Positions 51,962 through 60,232 of a stretch of 64,000 nucleotides of DNA are shown here, piece by piece. A program made the position numbers and the translations under genes. The stretch lies in contig JACKPB010000009.1 of the NCBI GenBank assembly GCA_024233875.1, forward strand, positions 1 through 64,000, in the 5' to 3' direction. Within the stretch, counting starts at the first letter, position 1. Every line of letters starts with the position of its first letter. The notes under the pieces were generated by a model. That model saw nothing but the letters and a program-made list of their open reading frames with translations. It ran no database searches and was not told the origin of the DNA. Source of the DNA: Leptospiraceae bacterium (GTDB lineage: Bacteria > Spirochaetota > Leptospiria > Leptospirales > Leptospiraceae).

Positions 51962-54420
51962 CACTCTTTTTTCTTTTTGACGGGTACGGGGAATGTATCA
52001 CCACCAATATTCAGAAACACACCTTCCAGTTTTGTTCCGGAAAGAAGCTTGGAAAATACCTCTGAAACAGATTCACCACCCAAAATCGCGAGTGGAGCCA
52101 TTGCCTCTGCCATTTTGAGAAGAAGCTCTTTGTCTGAGAAGTTCTGTAACGCAGAAATCAAATCGGGAGTGATCGCTTTCGCCCTTTCCGCCATTGCATG
52201 AATTTCAATAGATGCTTCTTTTTCATCCAGCTCTATGTCTTTAGATCTACTCTCTTGCTCCAATTGAATTCGCAGACGATCCCTATCCACCTTTAGGTTT
52301 TCCATTTTATTGATGAGTTCTTCTAAGAGAATATTGTGGTTGATCTTTGTTTTTTCATTTCCCGATTCCCCTTCAATTCTTTTGAATTCAAGATCAATTC
52401 GGGATTTGAGGTCTTCAGAATCAAATTTATAGATCGTTTTCCTCGTTTGAAATTGAGCCTCCGCTGTTTCCTGTTTTACTTTTTCTAAAAATTTTAAAAT
52501 CTCTAGTTTCGATTTTTCTTTTTTTAATGTTGCTGATTCCTGTATCACGCTTTGTTGGGATTCCATGAGTAGGGTGGCGATCTCCTGGTTTTGAATCTTG
52601 AGATTGACTACTTCGAGGTCATAAACCATCATATCATTTTCTTTGAATGTATAACCTGCTGAATCCTTTCCCATGATACCCAAGCGGATGATTTCAAATC
52701 CATTGATATAAAACTCTTCGATACCATATGTTTTTACCATGTTTCTGATAAGAGACCGGAAACGATCTGTAAGGAATTTCACATAATTTTCAACATTGAA
52801 CCATTTTTTCGAATCACCGATGAAATTCAATCGATAAGACATCTCAATAGAAATTGGGACAAAATCTTTTGTTTCAGCAAAAACTATATCTGAGATCTTA
52901 TTGTTTAGAATTCTCAGGTAAACTTCTCTCAAGCAATCTTTATCAGATTTAGGCTTTCCCGTTGAAAGAGAAAACACCTGAAGGTCTTCATCATATTCCA
53001 GTAAGTAGGTTGCCGGACCTTCAATGACTTTTCTCTCACCTGACTTTCCTACAACCATAATTGCATAGCCTGTCCAAACGTTAACGGTGACCGCTCCCTC
53101 GTACTTTGTATCCAGGGTGATCGAACGGGGAGGAGAATACTGATTCTTTCTGGCAAATGAATCACCTGTAACTGATTCACCGGCTTCATCTGAAGTTTTG
53201 AGTTTTCCAACCTGCTCGCGTATCGCAGACAGGGCCGCAGGTGCCGATGGGATCTGCTGGGTTTGGGCTATAGATTCTGCTTCCCTCCTTAGCTTATCAT
53301 TTTCTTCCATCGCCCTTTTGTTATTGGGAAACCAGAGTGCAACCTGCCTATGATCCAGAACTCTCCTCACCATAACCTCAGTGCGGGGATCAGGTAAAAA
53401 CATATCCGGACCCTTACGTAATTTTACTTCACCTGTCAATCGATTCATCACATAACGTGCTTCCCCTGCAGGAATCGCTACTGCATAGTGCAGGCTTTTA
53501 TCATCATACTTTACAATCGCATGCTCTTTTCTGGGGAAATAGATCATCTGATCTGTTCCTGTGATAAAAAGCTCATCCCCTTCTTTGTATTCTTTCCCAT
53601 TCTCAGAATAGGGTGCTATTACTTTTATATACAACCCTTTGATATCACTCAATTCAATAGCTTTGAACTTTCTTCCCCCTTCCTGTTCGATAAATGTTTC
53701 TGTGGGTTCGGGAAATACAACTGCCGGACCTCTTACATATCTCTTGTTTCCATCTTCATCCAGAAGAATACAGTATTCCAATCTTTCCAGGGTAACAGCC
53801 TCCCTGATGTAACTTTTGGAAACTTTTTCTTTTACTACTTCAATCCCAGTCGGAGGTATGTAAAAAGAAACATCCGTACCTTTAATGATAAATAATTTTC
53901 CGAGTGTTAGCTTGGAAGTATCAAATTCACTTACGGAGTCTACAGATTGAGTTTTGATAACTGCATTGTTCCAGTTCTCTCTGGCGGCTTTTTCATCATA
54001 AACCCGAACTACCAGATATTGGTTTGATCTCAGATGATGTCCTGCAACAACACTTACCATCTGTCCCGACCAGAGGGGAAAGGATATCGGTCCGGGGATA
54101 TTGACCTTGTGTCCAACGGTAAGATCGGCAAATCCATTTACAGTACCTGTTTTTGGATTGGAATTGTCCTTTGCAGGATTTTTTAAGACCAAATACCAAC
54201 CTTCAGGTGCAATTGCAAATGTTTGAATCGACGATTCGAGAGAACATTTTTCAAATCTTTTAGTGCTTGTATTGAAGATAATAGGCTGATCCGTATTGGA
54301 CAAACTTGCCTTGTAGGGACCCACATACACATTGATATTCCCTTTGGTCTGATCTGAAATGAACGCAAATTCATTCGGTGATAGGATTAAATCTCTTTCC
54401 CTTTGTCTTTCATCCGCCAT
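51961..54420 (-). CDS. Major vault protein-like protein (MVP repeats, shoulder, cap helix)
   Basis: 819 aa from ATG 54420, chosen because AGGAG lies six bases upstream (a Met two codons earlier is possible). Read by pattern it follows eukaryotic MVP from end to end. About residues 10-370 are MVP-like repeats ending in aromatic/proline steps (RGPAVVFPEPTETFI, IYFPRKEHAIV, GEVKLRKGPDMFLPDPRTE). A linker (370-435) leads to the repeat-like GYAIMVVGKSGERKVIEGPATYLLEYDEDLQVFSLSTGKPK (about 453-493), like MVP's FGPELVSLGP-VLSLSAGRPK region. A band-7-like shoulder (500-605), a long coiled cap helix (620-750) and a cap-ring-like AITPDLISALQNFSDKELLLKM (751-772) follow. Length is close to MVP (about 860-890). 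No ring assembly is shown by sequence alone; an SPFH-only protein is the alternative. Confidence 0.85.
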   Translation of the reverse strand: MADERQRERDLILSPNEFAFISDQTKGNINVYVGPYKASLSNTDQPIIFNTSTKRFEKCSLESSIQTFAIAPEGWYLVLKNPAKDNSNPKTGTVNGFADLTVGHKVNIPGPISFPLWSGQMVSVVAGHHLRSNQYLVVRVYDEKAARENWNNAVIKTQSVDSVSEFDTSKLTLGKLFIIKGTDVSFYIPPTGIEVVKEKVSKSYIREAVTLERLEYCILLDEDGNKRYVRGPAVVFPEPTETFIEQEGGRKFKAIELSDIKGLYIKVIAPYSENGKEYKEGDELFITGTDQMIYFPRKEHAIVKYDDKSLHYAVAIPAGEARYVMNRLTGEVKLRKGPDMFLPDPRTEVMVRRVLDHRQVALWFPNNKRAMEENDKLRREAESIAQTQQIPSAPAALSAIREQVGKLKTSDEAGESVTGDSFARKNQYSPPRSITLDTKYEGAVTVNVWTGYAIMVVGKSGERKVIEGPATYLLEYDEDLQVFSLSTGKPKSDKDCLREVYLRILNNKISDIVFAETKDFVPISIEMSYRLNFIGDSKKWFNVENYVKFLTDRFRSLIRNMVKTYGIEEFYINGFEIIRLGIMGKDSAGYTFKENDMMVYDLEVVNLKIQNQEIATLLMESQQSVIQESATLKKEKSKLEILKFLEKVKQETAEAQFQTRKTIYKFDSEDLKSRIDLEFKRIEGESGNEKTKINHNILLEELINKMENLKVDRDRLRIQLEQESRSKDIELDEKEASIEIHAMAERAKAITPDLISALQNFSDKELLLKMAEAMAPLAILGGESVSEVFSKLLSGTKLEGVFLNIGGDTFPVPVKKKKE

Positions 54421-54429
54421 ATCCATCTC

Positions 54430-56169
54430 CTAGTATTTTTGAAAAATAAATCCTGAATATCTAAACTTTTCTTTTGAATCCGATCCAATAAATTCAATGC
54501 TGTCACCGGAGTTTCTTCCTCTTCCGGAAGTAAACGCGAGAGAATCCGAATCGATCGTCAACATATAATGAAAATCTATACTCATATTAGAAATATTAAT
54601 GATTCCCTTCATAATTGGATTTCCATTCTCCTCGCCAATCTCAATTTCTGAAATCATTTTTTTGTCCAATCCGGTATTCCTGTATTTTCCGTATCGATTC
54701 TTCCAAATTTGTGAAATTTCTTTCTTTTCATAGGCCTCATACGAAGTTAAATACATAGCATCTGTAGTGAGTGATAAATATTTCTTATCCTTTTCTTTTA
54801 AAAAATGGAAATCCAGAACCTGCAAAGCACTCAATCGGAGAGGGAGAAGTCCAAAAAATAGACGCAATTTCATCCTGAAAGTATCAGAAGTATTTCCTTC
54901 CAAATAAACCGGCCAGAGACTTGTCTTCAGTTCATCCCCTGAAGGTTCGATGATCAGATCGGAAGTAAGATTGCGATAGGTACCGGCAATTTCTTTCTGT
55001 TTTTCTGCTGTGATCCCAATAGGTTCAGACTGTTCCATTGGATTTGAAGGTTTGGTTGATAAAAGATCCATCACGCTGTAAGCTACATCTTTGAATTGCA
55101 TTGAACTACTCATAGTATTGGTGCTTATAAAAATTGAATTCTTTTCATCCCGATCAAATAGTAAAATTGCATGAAATGGGGGAAGGTCTCCTCCATGAAG
55201 GAAGTATTCCTTTCCTGAATTTTTAGAAACACCTCTCCAAAAGGGTATGCCCATTTTAAAATTTGCATCCAGAGCAGATGTTTCATTTTGAATTTTGAAC
55301 ATTTCCGAGATTGTTTCTTCTTTGAACAACCTTTTCGTGTCATACATTCCATTTTGATTGATCATCATCATGAACTTACTCATATCCTTACTGGAACTTG
55401 TCATGGAACCCGCACCCAAATCTCTAATTCGGGGTGGGGACACAACATTCCCATTCACAAACCCCCTGGAATTATTTTTTGTATTCAGATTGTTTAAATA
55501 GGTCGTTGAATTCATTCCCAAAGGATCAAATATTTTTTGACGCGCATACTCCTCCAGGTCCATACCCCCCATTCTTTCGATGAGAATAGCCAGGAGACTG
55601 TATGACAGATTCGAATATGCCATAACTTTTGAAGGTTTGTCTGCTGTGTAAATTTCTTTCAGGTGAAGGGGTAGTTTACGAAATTCAGTTGATTCATCAC
55701 CGGGGATATTGGAAAATTCAAATCCGGAAAAAAAGTCAGATGGCAAACCTCCGTGATGTGTCAATAATTCCCGAACTGTTGGATATCTCGTGGGATATCT
55801 CTTTTTCATCTCAAAATCTTTCAGATAGTCTGTAATCGGATTGTCGAGCTTGACTTTGCCCTCTTCCACCAATTTCAAAACTAAAAGAGCTGTGAATACT
55901 TTTGTTACGGAACCTATTTTGAATCCGGTTTCATTTCCTGCCTCAGACATATCCAGATCTTTGATTCCCGCTGTTTCCATTAGCAGAATTTCATTTTTTG
56001 AAATCACTGAGTAGGAGACTGCTTTCAGTTTAGATTGATTCGCTCGATTTAAGATTTTTTCAGAAATCTCCATCTGGAGATCTGATTTTTTTTCTGAGGG
56101 GACCTGCAGGGAACTGCATTGAATGAAGAAAAGAAATAGAATAGAAATGATAGAAAAAATATTTTTCAT
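54430..56169 (-). CDS. Serine beta-lactamase-like lipoprotein (class C/PBP family)
   Basis: 579-aa lipoprotein (signal ending IQC, Cys about 18). Active-site motif SVTK (Ser about 87, Lys about 90), then YSNLSYS (YxN motif near 182), and HGGDLPPFH near 327 in place of KTG. A C-terminal beta domain of about 190 residues (AGTYRNLTSDLIIEPSG) follows, as in esterases and peptidases of this family rather than true beta-lactamases. It starts the operon that contains the vault-like protein; its stop abuts the next gene's ribosome site (TAGGAG). Confidence 0.87.
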   Translation of the reverse strand: MKNIFSIISILFLFFIQCSSLQVPSEKKSDLQMEISEKILNRANQSKLKAVSYSVISKNEILLMETAGIKDLDMSEAGNETGFKIGSVTKVFTALLVLKLVEEGKVKLDNPITDYLKDFEMKKRYPTRYPTVRELLTHHGGLPSDFFSGFEFSNIPGDESTEFRKLPLHLKEIYTADKPSKVMAYSNLSYSLLAILIERMGGMDLEEYARQKIFDPLGMNSTTYLNNLNTKNNSRGFVNGNVVSPPRIRDLGAGSMTSSSKDMSKFMMMINQNGMYDTKRLFKEETISEMFKIQNETSALDANFKMGIPFWRGVSKNSGKEYFLHGGDLPPFHAILLFDRDEKNSIFISTNTMSSSMQFKDVAYSVMDLLSTKPSNPMEQSEPIGITAEKQKEIAGTYRNLTSDLIIEPSGDELKTSLWPVYLEGNTSDTFRMKLRLFFGLLPLRLSALQVLDFHFLKEKDKKYLSLTTDAMYLTSYEAYEKKEISQIWKNRYGKYRNTGLDKKMISEIEIGEENGNPIMKGIINISNMSIDFHYMLTIDSDSLAFTSGRGRNSGDSIEFIGSDSKEKFRYSGFIFQKY

Positions 56170-56206
56170 TGATAGCTTTCCGGGATAAAATTTCTTAATT
56201 TATAGT

Positions 56207-56299
56207 CATTTTCAATAGTATTTTCGCATTCACTGAAGAAACTTCTATAAAATGCCTACATACCTTACGAAGAAATGTGCAAGTATTTCTGAAAACCGG
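56207..56299 (+). repeat. Copy 5 of the dispersed ~92-bp intergenic repeat
   Basis: Complete copy: CATTTTCAATAGTATTTTCGC, AAATGCCTACATACC in the centre, TTTCTGAAAACCGG at the right. It lies just upstream of the beta-lactamase-like gene and directly before copy 6. Confidence 0.75.
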
Positions 56300-56307
56300 T
56301 ATCCAGA

Positions 56308-56399
56308 CATTTTCAAAAAGATCTACGTTTGCACTATTGAATCAGCAGTCAAATGGCTACCTACCAAAATAGAAAAACGCAATCTTTTCAGAGAACTGG
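56308..56399 (+). repeat. Copy 6 of the dispersed ~92-bp intergenic repeat
   Basis: Complete copy, eight bases after copy 5: CATTTTCAAAAAGATCTACG, CAAATGGCTACCTACC, TTTTCAGAGAACTGG. The 74-codon frame over both copies is a by-product of the repeat. Confidence 0.75.
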
Positions 56400-56619
56400 A
56401 GTATATAAAATATTTGAATCCTTTCTATTTCAAATACAATATTTTTACAAAAATATATTTATTTCCCGGTAAGTAATCTATTATCTTCCCAGATTAGATG
56501 TTTCTTTCAATATCCGGCTTTTTATTCCCACCCGACCTGTCTTGATTTCTCAAATGAGCTGGATCTTTATCAAAATCCTTTGCACGAGCAAAGTGAGTGC
56601 GTGAGGTGAGGATGGGGGA

Positions 56620-56690
56620 TTCAAAGAAAAATCGACAATAAAATGGCTAGATACCATCAGATGAAATGCACAAGTATATCTGAAAACCGG
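56620..56690 (+). repeat. Copy 7 (truncated) of the dispersed intergenic repeat
   Basis: Only the right three quarters: AAATGGCTAGATACC in the centre and TATCTGAAAACCGG at the right; the left end is missing. Confidence 0.6.
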
Positions 56691-56792
56691 TATATGTAAG
56701 ATTTGAATGAATTGTGATTTGATTGTTTGCGTTGGAAGAAATGCTTTTATTTTTCCAGAAAAATCATTTTATGAATGAAATGGATGATCCTT

Positions 56793-56826
56793 AAAAAGAA
56801 AGGATGCGGTGGATTGCATCCTTTCT
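56793..56826 (-). terminator. Intrinsic terminator of the diiron-protein gene
   Basis: On the minus strand AGAAAGGATGC pairs with GCATCCTTTCT (11 bp) around an eight-base loop and is followed by TTTTTAA. It begins about eight bases after the gene's stop. Confidence 0.85.
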
Positions 56827-56833
56827 GAAGTAC

Positions 56834-57949
56834 TTATGCAGCTAGCAATTCATTTAAGGTCAAACGATCCGCCGCCGTTCCATTTTCATATCTCAGAAGT
56901 CCCAATTCTTCGTACTTAGGTTTGATTCGATCCGAGAGGAGACCGATTGCTTTTAAATTCGGAATCAATCTGGAAAACAATGTTCTTCTGAATTCAGACA
57001 TGATTTCTGAATCCACAACCATTTTCACCCACTCCTCTTTCTTCATAGCATGATGGAAGTTTTCTTCATACAATTCCAAGAAGAGAAATCGATCTCTCAA
57101 TAGTTTACTTACTTCAAATGCCCAATCTTCTCGATCACGACGTTTTTGATCCGAAACTTCTTTTGTATAGTAGTCTCTGAGAGCTTCCACTCCATAGTGA
57201 ACGTGTCTGGCTTCGTCAGAAATTACATTTTTCAGAAGTTCTTTGAGAAGAGGCTCACGTGTGACTTTGTACATCAATCCAAACGCTCCCAGTGCCAATC
57301 CTTCTATCATGATTTGCATACCCAGGAACTTGATGTCCCATTCTGCTGAAGAAGTCAGGGCATGGATGATGACAAATAGATTGTCATTGACCGAATAGAG
57401 TTTGTTTAGTTTTTTATCCAAATACTTATGAAATACCTCTACGTGTCTCGCTTCATCCATAACCTGAGTGGAACCGTAGTACTTAGCACCCATCCAGGGA
57501 GTTGCCTCTACAGTCATAGCCGCCGCATAGAGCGCGCCCTGCTCTCCGTGGAGAAAGTTTGATAGAAGCCAGGACATAGTCGAGTGCATAAGTTTTCCTT
57601 TCTCACGATTGTCCAATTTGTTGTAACTCGGATGACCGTACATAGGTTGAAGCCTTTCGGGAAAGATAGGAAGTTCAAAATTAAAAGGGTCTACATCGGT
57701 ATCCCAGGCGAGATCATCCGAGTCCCACTGTCCTTTCTTGGCTTTCTTGTATAGATTCATGAATTCCGGATTCCCAAAATTGGAGTAAGTCCAATCATAC
57801 ATGATATTGTGTCCGGAATGAATTCCTACCTCATTTTTCTTACTATCCTGAAATACAAAACCGGAAAGAGCTGAGGGTAGTAGATCCATCGCTACCTTAA
57901 CGTTTCTTCCTGCCATATCAAACAATAAATTAATGTTATCCGGATTCAT
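56834..57949 (-). CDS. Ferritin-like diiron protein
   Basis: 371 aa with a strong AAGGAG site before the ATG. The four-helix diiron ligands are visible: NFLHGEQGAL (Glu near 134), MDEARHVEVFHKYL (ExxH near 165), MIEGLALGAFG (Glu near 216) and ISDEARHVHYG (ExxH near 245). This is the arrangement of ribonucleotide-reductase-like or oxidase-type carboxylate-bridged diiron proteins. The role is probably O2-dependent oxidation of a lipid or small molecule. A TetR regulator lies immediately upstream on the same strand. Confidence 0.85.
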   Translation of the reverse strand: MNPDNINLLFDMAGRNVKVAMDLLPSALSGFVFQDSKKNEVGIHSGHNIMYDWTYSNFGNPEFMNLYKKAKKGQWDSDDLAWDTDVDPFNFELPIFPERLQPMYGHPSYNKLDNREKGKLMHSTMSWLLSNFLHGEQGALYAAAMTVEATPWMGAKYYGSTQVMDEARHVEVFHKYLDKKLNKLYSVNDNLFVIIHALTSSAEWDIKFLGMQIMIEGLALGAFGLMYKVTREPLLKELLKNVISDEARHVHYGVEALRDYYTKEVSDQKRRDREDWAFEVSKLLRDRFLFLELYEENFHHAMKKEEWVKMVVDSEIMSEFRRTLFSRLIPNLKAIGLLSDRIKPKYEELGLLRYENGTAADRLTLNELLAA

Positions 57950-57982
57950 TGAATTCTCCTTTTCATTACCTTTTTAAACATT

Positions 57983-58534
57983 TTATGAAATAGTTTTTAG
58001 CATAGATTTGAAAACTGTCACCTGCCCCAGATCCATTTTTGAGTCCTGATCCAGCAGCCTTTGCAATATAAATCCCAATACAAAGCTTATGATTAGATTG
58101 GGAACTTCATCGGAATCGGACTGCAATTGATTTCGGATGGCATTTTTGTAAGAACTGATGAGATTTTGAATGATGTTTTCCGGATCACTGGAATTGTTTT
58201 GACGAAAGTAATCCAGAATCAGGAAGAGTAGGTTTTGAAAGTATTCCTCATTCATTAGAATGTACTGAAAGAGGGCCTGAACTCTTTCTTCATTAGTCCA
58301 ATCGGGGAGCATAGTTTTCAAAATAGTGTCCACATGCTTCCGGGAAACAAACTCCATGGTTTCACGAAAGAAGGTCTCTTTGTTTTGAAAATAGTGATAA
58401 AGAGTTCCTGTGGATACACTTAAGTCTGTAGCGAGCTCCCGAATCGTAATCTCATACCCTTTTCGGGCAAACAACTCAAATGACTTCTCCAGAAGTTCTT
58501 CTTTGTATTCAGTTCGATTCACAATCTTTGGCAT
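57983..58534 (-). CDS. TetR-family transcriptional regulator
   Basis: About 183 aa from ATG 58534 (MPKIVNRTEYKEELL); an ATG at 58573 is less likely. The N-terminal helix-turn-helix reads LFARKGYEITIRELATDLSVSTGTLYHYFQNKETFF, typical of TetR. The C-terminal domain is a helical ligand-binding bundle. It is 34 bp upstream of the diiron gene, so it probably controls it and itself. Confidence 0.9.
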   Translation of the reverse strand: MPKIVNRTEYKEELLEKSFELFARKGYEITIRELATDLSVSTGTLYHYFQNKETFFRETMEFVSRKHVDTILKTMLPDWTNEERVQALFQYILMNEEYFQNLLFLILDYFRQNNSSDPENIIQNLISSYKNAIRNQLQSDSDEVPNLIISFVLGFILQRLLDQDSKMDLGQVTVFKSMLKTIS

Positions 58535-58706
58535 TCTATTTATAACAAATGTTCGATATAAATAAAATTGCAACTCTTTTTTTTAAAAAAAATCTCGCTA
58601 GCTTGCCGTTTTTAGAAAAATGAGTCATTTTACAATAACCTAATGATAAATTAAATTTTTAAAAAAAAATTATTTCCAAGTGAGAACTATATAAAATAAA
58701 AGAGCG

Positions 58707-59978
58707 ATGGATAAAGTTCTCAGTAACCCGCCCAAAAATATATCCTCTAAACACATTTTACTAGTTGATGATGATCCATTAATCCTCTCCACTCTTCAAA
58801 AAATATTGAATTCAGAAAATATACCATCGATTGGTTATACCGATCCTTTGAAAGCTCTGGATTCGCTAAGAGAGTACAAACATTCTGTGGTGATCTGCGA
58901 TCTATTCATGCCTCAAATGGGTGGAGAAGAGTTCCTAAAAATCGCTCTGGAAATACAACCCTATGCCATCCTACTCATTCTTTCCGGACATCAGGATGTC
59001 AGTAGTGCCACACGTCTCATCAGAAAAGGTGCATATGACTATCTGATCAAACCCCTGGATCCTAAAGACCTTATCTTTTATGTCTCTAGATCTTTCGAGA
59101 TTTTTGACCTGAGAAAGCACGAAAGACTCACCGAGATTGAAAAAAAGATTCGAATTGAAACTCAGTTGAACTGGAACTTATACAAAGAGTCCATCATAAG
59201 GAAATCCTCAGATAAAAAAGACAGCAATATCATAGGAAATCTCAATGCCGGATTGATTCAGGGAGCGGGTATAGGAAATATCATTACCCTGGCGACTCTT
59301 ATCAAATCCTCAGCTTCAATCCAGGATGATCAGTACATGATCAGCAAAGATATCATGGATATATTTTTTCAGAGCGCCGAAAATGCCTCAAAGGTTTTGG
59401 ATGTTCTGAGTGAAGTAGAGTACATCATTGACAATGAAATCCCTTTGACAAAAATTTCTCTCCCCGATTTTCAAGAAACCATTCATATGGAAGTTGATGG
59501 CTTGTACCACTTCCAAAGAATTAATAACAACCATATGCGAGTTGGAAGAAACAATAGTCTCCCTTCAAAGAAATACGTTCTCATCAATCAGGAATACTTC
59601 ACAAAAGCATTGAAAGAAATATTGGTCAACGCGATGAAATTTTCTATTTTTGGAAGTACTATCTATGTACTTTTTGAATTGAATGATAAATTTATAAAAG
59701 TTTCAACCTTAAACTCTCCCGAGCTCAGTAACGGGAAGAGTCATATTCTGGAAGAGGACTACCAATCGATAGTATTTGAACCCTTCATACGATTTTCTGA
59801 TCATACTGACGAAAGGTACAATTCTTTCAATCTTGGGATAGGTTTGACTCTGGTCGAAAAAATCATTACCAGACACAATGGTAAGATCTACATATCCAGC
59901 TTGAAAAATTTTCTCTCTACAGAAACTTCCGGAAAATTGATTTCAATGTCATTTGAAATTCCGATAGTAGAAAGTTAA
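58707..59978 (+). CDS. Response-regulator/ATPase hybrid, no apparent phospho-acceptor His
   Basis: 423 aa. Receiver domain with LLVDDDPLI (acid pocket), phospho-acceptor Asp in VVICDLFMPQMGG, LSGH and LIKPLDP. A helical middle (about 130-250; NIIGNLNAGLIQGAGIGNIITLATLIK) sits where a DHp domain would be but shows no His-containing H box. The end is a HATPase domain with N-box LKEILVNAMKFS, FEPFIRF and GIGLTLVEKIITRHNGKIYI (G boxes). Probably a regulator that acts on a partner. Divergent from the TetR gene. Confidence 0.82.
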   Translation: MDKVLSNPPKNISSKHILLVDDDPLILSTLQKILNSENIPSIGYTDPLKALDSLREYKHSVVICDLFMPQMGGEEFLKIALEIQPYAILLILSGHQDVSSATRLIRKGAYDYLIKPLDPKDLIFYVSRSFEIFDLRKHERLTEIEKKIRIETQLNWNLYKESIIRKSSDKKDSNIIGNLNAGLIQGAGIGNIITLATLIKSSASIQDDQYMISKDIMDIFFQSAENASKVLDVLSEVEYIIDNEIPLTKISLPDFQETIHMEVDGLYHFQRINNNHMRVGRNNSLPSKKYVLINQEYFTKALKEILVNAMKFSIFGSTIYVLFELNDKFIKVSTLNSPELSNGKSHILEEDYQSIVFEPFIRFSDHTDERYNSFNLGIGLTLVEKIITRHNGKIYISSLKNFLSTETSGKLISMSFEIPIVES

Positions 59979-60039
59979 ATTTATTCTAAATACATTTCAA
60001 GACTTTCTGTAAGTATTGGATCTGATTCACATTTCTTAG

Positions 60040-60090
60040 CTACCAAATCTGGTAGAAATCCTCAGATTTCAACCGAGGAATTTCATAAGT
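60040..60090 (+). terminator. Two inverted repeats after the response-regulator gene
   Basis: CTACCA/TGGTAG (60040-60055) and a second imperfect repeat (GAAATCCTC with GAGGAATTTC, about 60055-60091) follow the stop at 59978 by 60 bp. No U-run is present, so factor-dependent termination or an operator in the next gene's leader are equally possible. Confidence 0.3.
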
Positions 60091-60232
60091 CACAAATATT
60101 TAAAATTTTTTATCAAAATATCTTCCCAAACTCAAAAAAGGGGAATTCTTTTGATTTCTATTATTAAAAAACTTTTCAGAAAGGATACATTTTTAAAAAG
60201 GTATTATTAGAAACACATTCGGATAAACCATT

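Larger units (their letters stand above)
56400..56833. other. Gene-free intergenic stretch
   Basis: No gene seen. It holds copy 7 of the dispersed repeat near 56620-56690 and the terminator of the diiron protein gene near its right end. An AGTGAGTGCGTGAGGTGAGGATG purine block lies at about 56592-56614. Confidence 0.4.

Noticed and set aside
51961..54420. Plain stomatin/SPFH protein
   Set aside because: The shoulder is band-7-like, but the long repeat-bearing N-terminus, final repeat-like block and cap-helix/cap-ring order fit MVP better.
56252..56476. 74-codon frame upstream of the beta-lactamase-like gene
   Set aside because: It lies wholly across two copies of the dispersed repeat; the repeats explain the frame.
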